DNA of 64,000 nucleotides, taken from contig NW_019211457.1 of NCBI RefSeq assembly GCF_002443255.2, forward strand, positions 16,292,374-16,356,373. Reading direction: 5' to 3'. This stretch comes from Varroa destructor. Lineage: Eukaryota > Arthropoda > Arachnida > Mesostigmata > Varroidae. A program made the translations under genes and the position numbers. Shown here piece by piece: positions 37,129-47,499 of the stretch (within the stretch, counting starts at the first letter, position 1; every line of letters begins with the position of its first letter). The notes under the pieces were generated by a model that searched no databases, was not told the origin of the DNA, and saw nothing but the letters and a program-made list of their open reading frames with translations.

Positions 37129-38261
37129 CCTGATCCCGTCGGAGCACCGCGACCGTCTGACCCTAGTGATCCGCGTTGGCGTGTTCTCTTTCGGCGTTAG
37201 CCATTGCTTCGACATCGACCTGCCGCTGCTAAGTTCAACGGCGGCCACCGGGCGTGAATCTGCCCCGCTGTGAGTGTACCCCGTTCATCGGCAGCGACTA
37301 CCCTCTCCACTGCGCGGCGGAGCGACATAGCCGACTGGAAAGGGACTCGGGAAAGGAGGAGCCATTGAGCCCTTTCCTGGCACAGCGGCGGCCCGCGCTG
37401 GCGGATCGGCGCTGCCGCTGGCAGAAACGGCCGTCCGGGTACACTTCACATAGCCAGTCTGCGCTCGAGACGTGCGGTCACAGACAGCGACCGCACTCGC
37501 GAGGACATCGAGTCGCAAAGCAAAGCAAAGCAACGCAACGCAGCGCGGCGAAGTCGACGAGGTAACAACCGAGTTGTTGTTACCACCGGCAACAGCGACA
37601 GCACCAGCAAGCCAATACAAGCCAGCTGACACGACGAACTGCGTTGTCAAGTAGAAGTTGTAAGACACCTCGCCAGCTTGACATAACGTAACGCGGCGTA
37701 AACCCGAAACAACAGCAGCAGCAGCAGCAGCAAGAACCGTCTGCCAACAACGTCAACACCTGCTTCTACATCTGTATGTGTATGTGTGTATGTGAGAGTG
37801 AGTGAAGCTGAACACCAACAATAGCGGCAATAACTGAAGATCACAATACGTCGCAAACAGTGGCGCCTGTATCGTCTGACATACAAATGCATAGTTGCTT
37901 CGGTCAAATCGCGGATGCACTGATACGTCTTACTATCATCATCATTATCATCGCTGCGACTATTGCTTTAAGTAGTGCATCGTAATAATAATACTTATTA
38001 TAATCAACTCTAAGAAGATAATTAACATTCGTTTCCTAGGTTACGAAAGCAAGTGTAATGCTCTACGCAAGTATACCCCAATTTGTCTGTTAAAGGAAAC
38101 GAAATCAATGAGACTGACCAGCGATCGTTGACCTGTTAATCAAGTCTGTTATCGGCAGTCAGCAACACGTCATCATGATTCTAGCAACAAGTTACTATAC
38201 CGAAGTCGGCGGCAGCAGAATTCAAATGAGTCGATATTGACACAATACCCCTTCCTCGCCC

Positions 38262-38292
38262 GCCCCCCAACCCCCCCTCCCCCACCCCCCGA
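38262..38292 (-). other. Strong C-run cluster, G-quadruplex potential on the minus strand
   Basis: Five C runs, four of five to six bases, separated by one or two bases within 31 bases. This is the best quadruplex candidate in the window, on the template strand 1.8 kb before the zinc-finger start codon. Confidence 0.65.
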
Positions 38293-39448
38293 TTGATGAT
38301 AGCACCGCTACCGATTTCGGCTGGTCAGATGTTTTCGAACCAAGCCCAGCGTAACTATCACTCAACGCGACGATAATTAATCGATATTCTAACCCGTTTC
38401 TGAATCAGCGCATTTTCTGTAACGACAAAGCATCTACCGTGGACGAAGTAGAAGTGGCCCAAAGAGTCAGAGCAACAATAGTAGTAATCGACAATAATTT
38501 TGTCATCAATTTCCATCGAATCAATCTTGCGGGTCACCAGATGCCAGACTACCAACAACGCGAAGTATTTTATGAAGGCTTTCGTAGAAAAGTATTAAGG
38601 TGAAGTGACGGGCTTCCCCATAGGCCAACGACGTCCACTGCGGAAACTGGCAGAAGCGTTAAGAGCATCGCGTCTAGCACTAATAATAATGGTAATGTGT
38701 GATGTTCGATTCAATCATTCTGTGATGAGCGTCATATTGTAACAGCGGCCTAGAAAGAACGGACAATGTTATAAAGGCCATCGGTGTGCGACACTGCTAG
38801 GAGTGAACGTCTCCATGAGTTCTACTCTCGTTCCTTCTAGCTATAGTACGTGTATCAACTGAATCGGGCGGGAAACAAGACGAGAACTGCTGGCGTGTGA
38901 ATTATTATGTGCCGGAAAAAAGTGGGTCGTCACAAATGTATAAGTAGTCTTTAGAAAGAGCGTGCGTATTGAGAGAACTCTGATCGTGGTGATGGTTTTA
39001 GTGCTGATGTCGATGATCGGAGGGGTGTTAGTTGTGCCCGTGAAATGCAAGCAGTGACCGTAAGGAGGTGTTATGCAGCAAATGTACACTTGTGCGAACA
39101 ACGTCGTTGTCAGCGAGAATCGACGGCAGGAGAGAGTGGCGAAGAAGTGCGTGATTGCGCATCGTGATAATTATCCGCTAATTTTATCAGCAAAAAACAA
39201 ACTGAACGCATCAACAAAAAGAGCCACTGGAACTAACCTTAACTAATTATCCGAAATGAAAAGCGGCACCGACTAGCCTGCAAGGCCATTTTCCAGCGTC
39301 GGCTTCCTCATTACAATTACCACTACATCAGAATCCGCTTAACGCCAGCGTACGGGCACGCACCGCTATCGAGCAGCCTATTCGCCCGTCTCTAAACAAA
39401 CCAGCTAAGCCGGAAATAAGCACAATTTAGCTGGTGAAAATCTGCCTT

Positions 39449-40006
39449 TTAAACCCCTGCAGGGGCAGACTTCGCCTTTATACCCAACGACAAATTTGTG
39501 TAACTGCGCTGGTTCCGCATGCATACATCTAGCTGGTGGACTTTAACGACGTCGCTTCCGACATTGAGCAGAATCCGTGTGCGTCGCCAGAAGATAACGA
39601 CAACGAAAACGCACCAGGGGAAAAAGAAGGATACGGTGGTCGACGAATCGCTGCCGCTAGTAGTAATAATCATCATAATCATAATAACAAGTGAACGTTG
39701 TAAAGTAAAAAGTGCCGAACACGCGTCAATCGCGCTGTTCAAGATGACGCTTACGAATGCGATGCCCCAGCAAAACCATCGGCGGCATCGCTGACAGCCG
39801 CAGGCTTTTTGCGGCTCCAGGGAGTAGGCCCGAGGAGCTGGAAGGACCGGGAACACGGAGATCTGTGGCCAGTCGACGAAGCGGACCGCAGTGGGGACGG
39901 CCGACGAAGGTGTTCGTGCCGTGGCTCGAAGGATAAACACACAATAAAGTCCGCTTTTAACTAGTACTAAACTAACAACTAGTACTGGTGGTAATGAAAA
40001 TAGCAT
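39449..40006 (-). CDS. Unrecognised 185-aa antisense open frame upstream of the zinc-finger gene
   Basis: The frame starts at a true ATG on the minus strand only 87 bp from the zinc-finger start and runs away from it. The N-terminus is hydrophobic and signal-like (MLFSLPPVLVVSLVLV). A second hydrophobic segment (PWCVFVVVIFW) is followed by RR. It has no family motif I know and its Cys/Trp/Ser-rich composition does not look like a conserved protein. An open run of this length is uncommon by chance, but it may simply reflect the composition of the 5' UTR read backwards. Divergent transcript or chance are both possible; chance is favoured. Confidence 0.15.
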   Translation of the reverse strand: MLFSLPPVLVVSLVLVKSGLYCVFILRATARTPSSAVPTAVRFVDWPQISVFPVLPAPRAYSLEPQKACGCQRCRRWFCWGIAFVSVILNSAIDACSALFTLQRSLVIMIMMIITTSGSDSSTTVSFFFPWCVFVVVIFWRRTRILLNVGSDVVKVHQLDVCMRNQRSYTNLSLGIKAKSAPAGV

Positions 40007-40093
40007 AGGTTTCTATCGTTATTACAACCGCAGTCTTAAAAGCTACCCTGTTTACTCCGGTCGACGCCCGTCGTCACGAACGCAGCCAGACAG

Positions 40094-43000
40094 ATGAGAA
40101 TGGAAATGGAGATTCAGGGCGATTCCCGGCAAGCGCTGCAAGTCCAATCTACCTCGACACCGGGGGCCGTGTCCGCTACAAGTGGATCCGTCGTCGGATC
40201 AGCTAATGGATCGGCTAACGAACGGTTGAACGAAACGGCCGCTGCAGCGGCCGCCTTCGCGATGGCGCACGCACTTCAACAACAGGCCCAACTCGCCCAA
40301 CAGGTTCAACAGGCCCAACGTGAAGCGTTCGCTGCAGCGGCGGCGGCGGCCGCAGCCGCTGCTGCTGCCCACGACAAGAATCAGAAACGCCGCAAACAGA
40401 GTAAACCTGTACGTGTCCTAGGGCAGCCAGCGACTGAGGCAGGGAGTGCCGGACAACCTGGCGGCGGAAGCGGCGCTGGGGGCGCAAGCGATGAAACGAC
40501 ATCTGGAGGTGGAGCTGACCTGTCCACTTGTGCAACAATTGACGACGACAGCAGATCGTCAGAAGCATCGAGTCGTCTATCAGCGTCGGCTATATCAATA
40601 GCCACCGTCGCAGATCTGCAAAATGCGTTGGCCATGCGAAAACGCAAACTGTCCGAGGACGATACCATGGCAGCGAGCGATGGCATGCTGGCGCCCCAGC
40701 GTAGTGCGAGCGCCGGTAGTGTCGGCGCAGGCAGCGGAGTTGGCGGTGCCACAGGCTACAACAGTATACGATGCCCCCATTGCGGCGAAACGTTTATCTC
40801 CGAGGAGGTTCTGAGGGCTCATATCGAAGAAGAGCACGTCCAGAAGCTGCTAGAAAAGCAGCTACAACAGTCGGGCGCCTACAGCAAAGGCGGGAGTAAC
40901 AGTAACGGCGTGGCTAGTTCGCGACAGGAACGTGAACTGGCAGCCCTGGCGTCAATGTTCCAGGCCGCTGGCGTACCAGCTACAGGCGCTGTTGGCGGCG
41001 AACGACGCGATGTTGCGCCCCTCAGTGGGGCCGATGTCGAGAAGAGCTTTCAGTTCCCCCAGATGCCGCCGCTCGTTCCGATCTCGCAGGCGGATGGTCG
41101 GCAGCTTCAGCAGATGATGCCGCTATCCATGTTTTCTAATCCGATGGCGCAGTTCCTCTTCCCCGGCCTACCATCGGCGGTCACGTCGGTTGCTGCATCG
41201 GCAGCCAGCGCCGAACGCGTCGCAGATCGCGCAGCCCCAGGCGGCCAGGGGAGTTCGCTACCCCCGTCGACGCCCGGTGGAATGCGTATCTTTAATCCCG
41301 AGGCGTACTGTGAGCTGTGCAACAAGGAGTTCTGCAACAAGTACTTCCTCAAGACGCACAAGGCGAACAAGCACGGTATCTACTCAGTGGAGTCGCTGGT
41401 CAGCACCCCCGGCGGCTATGCTGGCCAGGGTGGTTTGCAAGGGTCGGTCCAGGGCGGCCAGGGTGGCCCCATTGCCTCGGCTCCCCTCGCTGGCCCCCAG
41501 CAGCCCACACAACAGAGCATCCTTAACCCCCAGCAGCAGCAGCAACAGCAGCAGCAGCAACAACAAGCGCAAAACCAGCACCAACAACAACAACAACAGC
41601 AGCAGCAACAACAGCAACAACAACAGCAAGTTGCAACAGCTGCACAAGTGGCTGCTGCACAACAAGCGGCACAACAACAGGGCCTCTTGCCGAGCGGCGT
41701 ACAGCAGATGTTGGCAGAGCAGCAGCAGTTGCTAGCGTTGACGGCCGGCCGGCCAGGAGGTCAGCCGGGCCCTCAGCACCAACAGCAGCCAGGGATTGTC
41801 AACATGGAGTCGTTCTGCGAGATCTGCCAAAAAGAGTTCTGCAACAAGTACTTCCTTAAAAAACACAAACAGAAGATACACGGTATCATGTCCGAGCCCT
41901 CTACCCCTGGCGGAAGTGGCCCGGTAGCGGCGGCAGGCCAATCGGCGCAGGCGGCAGGGATGGGAACGGAGAAGGAGCTCATAATGGGCCAGGGGGACGC
42001 GAAGCGGGGTCCGGCAGCAGCCGCAGCAGCAGTAGCGGCAGCAGCAGCTGCGGCGGCAGCAGCAGCAGGTGGTGCTATGGCCGGCGTCGCGAGCGAGGAT
42101 AAGTCCGACTTCCTGCTCCAACTCAGTGCAAAATTCTCGGCTACAGTTCCGGCGCCCACACGAACACCGCCCGCTCCGTCACCCCTCGGCGCCTCACCAA
42201 TCAGCGCGCTCCTGCAAGAGGGCCTCGTCAATTCTAACGTCGCTAACAACTCGGCAACAGCTGCAGCAGCAATAGCAGCAGCGGCAGGCAGCGGGGCCAG
42301 CGGCATTAACATCCCGACAACCTGTTCCGCCTTATCCCTAACGAGTCAAGGAATAGTGACGAGTGGACATTCTGCGGCTGCGGCAGCCGCAGCTCTGCAG
42401 AGTCCGTTCACTGCGGAGAAGCTGCGAGAAATGGGCGTGATTAACCCCGAGGCGTTCTGCGAGATCTGTTGTAAGGAATTTTGCAACAAGTACTTTCTTC
42501 GCACTCACAAGGCGAACAAGCACGGCATTCCCGACCCGTTTCAGAAGCAAACGGAAAGGGCGTTACAAGAAGTGCCGGAGAACCTCACGTCGCGCGGGTC
42601 TGTTCCAGCAGGCGGGCAGCTCGTCGCTATTAGCAGCAGTGGCGGTACAATAATGACATCGGTCGCGAGCGCGGCAGCCGCCGCAGCCGCTTTTGGTGCC
42701 CTCGGCAATGACATCGAGCCGGGCATGTTGCGATCGGCGGCCGATTTCGATCTCTCTTCACGCAACGGCGAATTTGGTTGCGACGTCTGCCAAAGAAGCT
42801 TTTCAAATCAGTATCTGCTCAAAATCCACCGGTTCTACAACCATAGCATTCCGTACGTCAAGCAAGAGGAGCAAGATAAACAACTAGCCACGATCAGCAG
42901 TATAACGGGTTTAGCCAGAAGCAGCAGTGAGCTAAGTGGGATTAGCAGCGTGAACCCCACCGGGGATGGAGCCGCGTCCCCAACGAAGAAGGACCTGTCG

Positions 43001-46000
43001 AAGGATGAGGACGGCGAAGTTGTCATGAGGAAGCCTGCCGGGCTAGAGACCGACCCCGAGTCCGAAATGAAGACTAAAGAATCTCAAAAGGCAGATGATG
43101 AGGAGGACGACCTCGGAACCTCGTCCCCCGAAGACGCTGCAAGCCAGGATCTCCAGAAGCTGCAGAGCATGATCCGCGACCTGACCGCCACGATCGCCAA
43201 CGAGAGTCGCGTCAACTGCAACGTGTGCCGGAACGAATTTGAGAACAAGTACTTCCTTCGCGCTCACATGATGAACGAGCACGGAGTCCTGCTCGGCGAT
43301 GACGGCAGCACGACCGATCTCTTCGGCAACAGTACGACCGCCTATTCGAACGCCGGCGGGGGTGGCGTTGACTCCGAGGCATACTGCGACATCTGTCAAA
43401 AGGAGTTCTGGTCGAAATACTTCCTTAGGCAACACAAGCTGAATATCCACCAGATATCTGTCGACTCAACGACACCTACCCAGTCGCCGGGCGCTGGAGG
43501 AAACGGCGGCGGTGGTTCAATAACGGGCGCAAATCACTCGGGTCGCCGTGACATCAAGAGTCCACGTCAGGCACCCTCGGCCCCGGCGACACCGCACGGG
43601 CCATCAATGCCGCACGGTCCAGCAGCTGACCAGCTAAGCCAGGCCACTCAGGCGATGCAGGTAGCCCTGTTCGGGTCACAGCTAGGCGGACTCGTGCAAG
43701 GCGTCCAGGGTGGGATATCCGGCAGCAGCCTAGGATCTAGTGGCCTCGGTGGTCAGGGCGGTAACGGGACGGCGCAGCTTTCTGGAGCACAGCAGCATCA
43801 CAAGCCGTCTGACAAGCCGTCTGTCCCCATACCCCAACCTCCTTCATCTACTGCCAACAGCGCCGCCGCACAGCGCAGCTTCGTTACGGGTAGAAACTAC
43901 TGCAATATCTGTAACAAAGAGCTGTGCAACAAGTACTTCATGAAGACTCACATGCTCAAGATGCACGGTATCAACCTCGATGAGCAGCCGGCCGATGCGG
44001 CAAAGAACTCCATCATCGGTGGGGTCACCTGCGAGATTTGCCAGAAGGAGCTGTGTTCCAAGTACTTCCTAAAAGTACATAAGCAGAATACCCATGGCAT
44101 TTACGAAGACCCCCCCAAGGAGAATTCCCTGTCAATGGTCCCTGTCTCCGATTACCTGTTCGGCGGGAGCCAGGCCGTGAGTCCCGGTGACCTGTCCTCT
44201 GTTGCCATCGCAACGGCACAGGGGCTGACCGTGGGCTTAGACCCGGCATCCCGCAATTTAAGTCAGTACACCGAGGTGTGCCCGTTGTGCGACCGACGCT
44301 TCAAGAGCATCAAATGGCTAAAGACGCACATGCTCAATGACCACAGCGATACCCTCAAGGAGAACCTGCACGTGCAGGGCATCCCGGGCTCGCGATTCCC
44401 GACAGCCTCGGCAGACACCGCCGGCGCCCTCTTGGCGCTCTTACCCCATGCGGCCGCCGCCCACGCGGGCAGCCCCGCACCCCGTATGTGCGTCGTATGT
44501 GGCCAGGCGTTCCCGGACAAGGTTGCTCTGCAGATTCACCTTATCAAGGAGCACCGAACCTCGTCCGAGGAACTGGGTCTAATGAACCTGAGCAGTCGGC
44601 CCTCTCCTTCCCGGGACACTTCGACGCCCTCCAACGACAATAGCAATGGCTCGGTGCCTACCGTCACCACTGCCACCAACACGCAAATCGGTGGAAGCAT
44701 TAACATTGCTTGCAGCGTCACCGGCGGAAACGGTGGGACCATCCAGGCCCTGACACCTTTCAAACTGAGCAATGGCGCAGCCTCACCAGCGCCTGTCTGC
44801 CTTCGCAGTCCCTCAGTCACCGCCGCCCTCCAGCAGGCACTGCAGGATGGGCTGTTCAAGCGGCCGCCTACGGGTCATCACGGCGGCAACAGCGATTTGC
44901 CCCCTATGTCACCGGGCAACAAGGTGGTCTACCATTGCTCCTATTGTGTCTACTCGACACGATGGCTGTCGAATCTATATGCGCACGAAAAAAGGCATAC
45001 GGGAGGAGTGAGTGAGGAAAATGTGAATGCCAATAAGAGCAAAAACAGCAGCAACAACAACAGCAGTTCAAGCACAACCAACAATAATGGCGGCTTAAAC
45101 AACAGTAACTGCGGCTCCGCCCACAACAGTGAAAGTAGCGGCAGTTTTGAACGACGTTTCATATGCCGGGTTTGCCATCGCGCCTACCGCTTCAGTCAAT
45201 CCCTACAGAGGCATATGCTCAGTCACCGTTCCGGCATGGTGGGAGCTGCCACGGGAGTAAAAAAGACATCCCCCGCGTCTCCAACGTCGTCGGTTATTGG
45301 TGGTTTGAAAGACGATGGAACAGCTGCCGGAACAGCTGCCGGAACCGAGGGCCAGACCGGAGGAGAGCAGCCCGAGGATTTGTCAAAATCAGCGACGCCA
45401 ACGAGTCTACCCCCGCCATCGTTCGAAGGACAACCAAGTAACATCAAGCGGCATTATCGTTGTAGCCGGTGTGCTACGCGCTTCGACACCAAGGAATTGT
45501 GTGTGCAGCATATTCAGCAATCGCATTCGGGTCTACGGCGACTAGCTCAATCTTCTTTATCGGGTCTCGTACAGCAACAGCGTAAGAAATCGCATATCGC
45601 GAGCTCTAAGCCATATAAGTGCCGTATCTGCGGATTCGGCACCCGCTCGTGGAATGTCCTCAAGATACATATCACCAAACAGCACCAACATCAGGCACCC
45701 GGGTCTGGGGCCGGGACAACAGCAAGTGGAAGCCACCATCAACAGCAGCAGCAGCAACATCATCTTCAGCTAAAATCACAACATCACCTGCAGCTAATGT
45801 CCGATGGTGGTGCCAACGGCGGCATTAGCATTACAGGCCTTTTGCAAGACGTCGATCCGCTCCTGCCCGAAGTGTCATTACTGGAGCAGGGCTCCGCGAT
45901 GGCCGCCGCCCTAAGCCGCACCGTCCCTCCGGTGCATACGCCTCCGCCCGGCTTCACCGGCGCCAGCCTAAACAACAACGGCCAGCAGCTGCCCATGACG

Positions 46001-46258
46001 TACGTGATCCCACAATCTGAACCGACTCCGTTTATCCTGCAGCCGTTCCTCATCGACCATCATCGCAATAGCAGCAACAGCAACAACAACGGCAAGAACG
46101 TGGCCCAATCAGAACTGCAATCGGCCCAGCAATCGCCAACAACTGTCGTCACAACCGAGGACAAGGACTTCAAGTTTGTACCATCACTCGTCTATTTGCC
46201 CGTCTGCAGAAAGGTATCACAGCCAATGACGGTTGCATTTACTCTGACGCCCGCTTAA
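40094..46258 (+). CDS. Large multi-C2H2 zinc-finger protein, 2,054 aa, intronless coding region
   Basis: A nuclear DNA-binding regulator is inferred from 15 C2H2 fingers. The first Cys to last His of each lie at residues 227-248, 406-427, 575-596, 789-810, 896-917, 1042-1063, 1098-1119, 1270-1291, 1313-1334, 1396-1417, 1466-1487, 1615-1635, 1691-1711, 1790-1811 and 1843-1864. Fingers 2-9 are related copies of a C-x2-C-x12-H-x4-H module; most carry KEF/KEL, then NKYF/SKYF, then HGI after the last His. Linkers are disordered: Ala runs (about 80-92 and 642-658), a Gln run (about 480-512), Asn/Ser runs. Basic KRRK and KRKLSED segments in the first 210 residues look like nuclear signals. PEDLSK at 1760-1765 fits a CtBP-binding site. 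The frame is closed upstream by TAA at 40037. Three in-frame ATGs lie at 40094, 40100 and 40106; the latter two have better Kozak contexts. GC-rich codon use continues to the TAA at 46256. From memory it resembles Drosophila CG9932-type proteins, unverified, so no symbol is given. Confidence 0.96.
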   Translation: MRMEMEIQGDSRQALQVQSTSTPGAVSATSGSVVGSANGSANERLNETAAAAAAFAMAHALQQQAQLAQQVQQAQREAFAAAAAAAAAAAAAHDKNQKRRKQSKPVRVLGQPATEAGSAGQPGGGSGAGGASDETTSGGGADLSTCATIDDDSRSSEASSRLSASAISIATVADLQNALAMRKRKLSEDDTMAASDGMLAPQRSASAGSVGAGSGVGGATGYNSIRCPHCGETFISEEVLRAHIEEEHVQKLLEKQLQQSGAYSKGGSNSNGVASSRQERELAALASMFQAAGVPATGAVGGERRDVAPLSGADVEKSFQFPQMPPLVPISQADGRQLQQMMPLSMFSNPMAQFLFPGLPSAVTSVAASAASAERVADRAAPGGQGSSLPPSTPGGMRIFNPEAYCELCNKEFCNKYFLKTHKANKHGIYSVESLVSTPGGYAGQGGLQGSVQGGQGGPIASAPLAGPQQPTQQSILNPQQQQQQQQQQQQAQNQHQQQQQQQQQQQQQQQQVATAAQVAAAQQAAQQQGLLPSGVQQMLAEQQQLLALTAGRPGGQPGPQHQQQPGIVNMESFCEICQKEFCNKYFLKKHKQKIHGIMSEPSTPGGSGPVAAAGQSAQAAGMGTEKELIMGQGDAKRGPAAAAAAVAAAAAAAAAAAGGAMAGVASEDKSDFLLQLSAKFSATVPAPTRTPPAPSPLGASPISALLQEGLVNSNVANNSATAAAAIAAAAGSGASGINIPTTCSALSLTSQGIVTSGHSAAAAAAALQSPFTAEKLREMGVINPEAFCEICCKEFCNKYFLRTHKANKHGIPDPFQKQTERALQEVPENLTSRGSVPAGGQLVAISSSGGTIMTSVASAAAAAAAFGALGNDIEPGMLRSAADFDLSSRNGEFGCDVCQRSFSNQYLLKIHRFYNHSIPYVKQEEQDKQLATISSITGLARSSSELSGISSVNPTGDGAASPTKKDLSKDEDGEVVMRKPAGLETDPESEMKTKESQKADDEEDDLGTSSPEDAASQDLQKLQSMIRDLTATIANESRVNCNVCRNEFENKYFLRAHMMNEHGVLLGDDGSTTDLFGNSTTAYSNAGGGGVDSEAYCDICQKEFWSKYFLRQHKLNIHQISVDSTTPTQSPGAGGNGGGGSITGANHSGRRDIKSPRQAPSAPATPHGPSMPHGPAADQLSQATQAMQVALFGSQLGGLVQGVQGGISGSSLGSSGLGGQGGNGTAQLSGAQQHHKPSDKPSVPIPQPPSSTANSAAAQRSFVTGRNYCNICNKELCNKYFMKTHMLKMHGINLDEQPADAAKNSIIGGVTCEICQKELCSKYFLKVHKQNTHGIYEDPPKENSLSMVPVSDYLFGGSQAVSPGDLSSVAIATAQGLTVGLDPASRNLSQYTEVCPLCDRRFKSIKWLKTHMLNDHSDTLKENLHVQGIPGSRFPTASADTAGALLALLPHAAAAHAGSPAPRMCVVCGQAFPDKVALQIHLIKEHRTSSEELGLMNLSSRPSPSRDTSTPSNDNSNGSVPTVTTATNTQIGGSINIACSVTGGNGGTIQALTPFKLSNGAASPAPVCLRSPSVTAALQQALQDGLFKRPPTGHHGGNSDLPPMSPGNKVVYHCSYCVYSTRWLSNLYAHEKRHTGGVSEENVNANKSKNSSNNNSSSSTTNNNGGLNNSNCGSAHNSESSGSFERRFICRVCHRAYRFSQSLQRHMLSHRSGMVGAATGVKKTSPASPTSSVIGGLKDDGTAAGTAAGTEGQTGGEQPEDLSKSATPTSLPPPSFEGQPSNIKRHYRCSRCATRFDTKELCVQHIQQSHSGLRRLAQSSLSGLVQQQRKKSHIASSKPYKCRICGFGTRSWNVLKIHITKQHQHQAPGSGAGTTASGSHHQQQQQQHHLQLKSQHHLQLMSDGGANGGISITGLLQDVDPLLPEVSLLEQGSAMAAALSRTVPPVHTPPPGFTGASLNNNGQQLPMTYVIPQSEPTPFILQPFLIDHHRNSSNSNNNGKNVAQSELQSAQQSPTTVVTTEDKDFKFVPSLVYLPVCRKVSQPMTVAFTLTPA
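41531..41629 (+). repeat. CAG/CAA tract encoding polyglutamine
   Basis: A mixed CAG/CAA run inside the zinc-finger gene encodes an almost pure Gln stretch (about residues 480-512) interrupted by A, N and H. It lies between fingers 2 and 3. The CAG/CAA mixture suggests an older tract that is less prone to slippage than a pure repeat. Gln- and Ala-rich linkers are common in arthropod transcription factors. Confidence 0.9.
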
Positions 46259-47493
46259 AGAACACATGTCATGGCGAATCAACAAAAGCGCTTATGTTAA
46301 CAGCTCTTATAGTGACGGAACAAGATGACAGGACGACGGGGGGGAGGGGAGCTATACAGGCGGCTTACTATTCCTCGCCTCTGCTATAGACGTTGTGGTT
46401 CTGGGTACCCCGCCCTCACCCCCTTGCAAAATCTGCCCGAAATAGACGATCAGCGCAACAGTGCATACCACCATGCAATTTAATGGCAATTTACTAATAC
46501 AATACCGTGTGCGCGACGATCTTCGTTCGTGTTGACTCACCGAGGATGTGTTTGTGTGTATGTGTGCGAGAAAGGAACAGAAAGAAAGCGCGAATTGAGA
46601 AAAACACAAGCAGTTGATGTTTAAACTAATTCGCCGCCTTTCGTCTGCTGAACCCGCGGCCATGCTGCCTTGGCTGTCAAAAGACAAAGTGACTGATAGA
46701 CCTCTGAACTCGGTTGATACCTGTACGAATACTATATAATATTATGGATCCCCCCGCCCTTCTTCTACTCGCATGGGCTGGCCATTTGCCCGATTGACCA
46801 TTTGATGAGTCGGTCATCGTTGCCAATATTTCGCTACTAATTCATCGCCGCTGATGCTGCCACTGCCGCCGTGGCCCAGTCGTTCATTCGTTAGTTTGGA
46901 GCCTGTTGTTGTCGTTGATGTCCCGCGCTGCCAGCCGATCTCCGGCAACGCAGCTCGTGTTGTCTTGTCCATCCATAGCCATTATAAACAGAAACTATAT
47001 GGTTACATATATATACCTCTCTTTTTGTCGATGTGCACGACTCGATTGAGCTTCACTTTTACAGCCTCCTCTCGAATTTCAAGGGGAGCAGCATATTAAA
47101 GAAATAGAGGGACAGACAGAGAGCGTTTCAAGGCCGCAAGCACGGCGCTCACGAGGGGACCTCGCCTACAAGTGGCCTCTCGGCGGCTCTGACCTCCCCG
47201 GACCCCGAAGTGATAATTGTAATATAATCGCCGGGGCGGACGGATCCACCGGGGGTGCCCGATCTCACTCAGACGACGCCGCCACAACAACAATAACAGG
47301 CAGACACGGTGCAGATAGTCCGATGCAGGGTATAACTGCAGCGACAAGCTGTGTCGAGTGGCGGCGTCTGACGGGAGCGCGAGATGTATGAAAAACAATA
47401 TAATTTAACGATGAGGAAAAGATAGTGCCCGTGATGATGATGAATGGTAACAATTAGTAACAATAATAACCATCATGATGGTACAGAAACAGT

Positions 47494-47499
47494 AATAAA
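47494..47499 (+). promoter_or_regulatory. Candidate proximal poly(A) signal AATAAA
   Basis: A perfect AATAAA 1.24 kb after the zinc-finger stop codon, followed by A-rich sequence. It is the first such hexamer downstream and would give the shortest mRNA isoform. Hexamers are frequent in AT-rich DNA, so this is only a candidate. Confidence 0.25.

Larger units (their letters stand above)
36345..40093 (+). promoter_or_regulatory. Presumed promoter and 5' UTR region of the zinc-finger gene
   Basis: The stretch is clearly richer in G and C than the DNA to its left, peaking at about 37.0-37.6 kb, and has no convincing coding frame on the plus strand. It contains an alternating GC run followed by three GGGCGGG-like boxes (37101-37128), two cytosine-run clusters (36781-36801 and 38262-38292), and a CAG repeat near 37709. 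A pyrimidine-rich acceptor ending CGCAG at 40033, preceded by CTAAC at 39971-39975, could end a 5' UTR intron just upstream of the coding frame. Promoter assignment is inference from composition and position; no TSS motif decides it. Confidence 0.4.

Noticed and set aside
40215..46053. Many open frames on the minus strand and alternate plus frames across the zinc-finger gene, some over 170 codons
   Set aside because: They are shadows caused by the strong codon bias and Ala/Gln repeats of the real gene, and they translate to Cys/Leu/Arg-rich nonsense.
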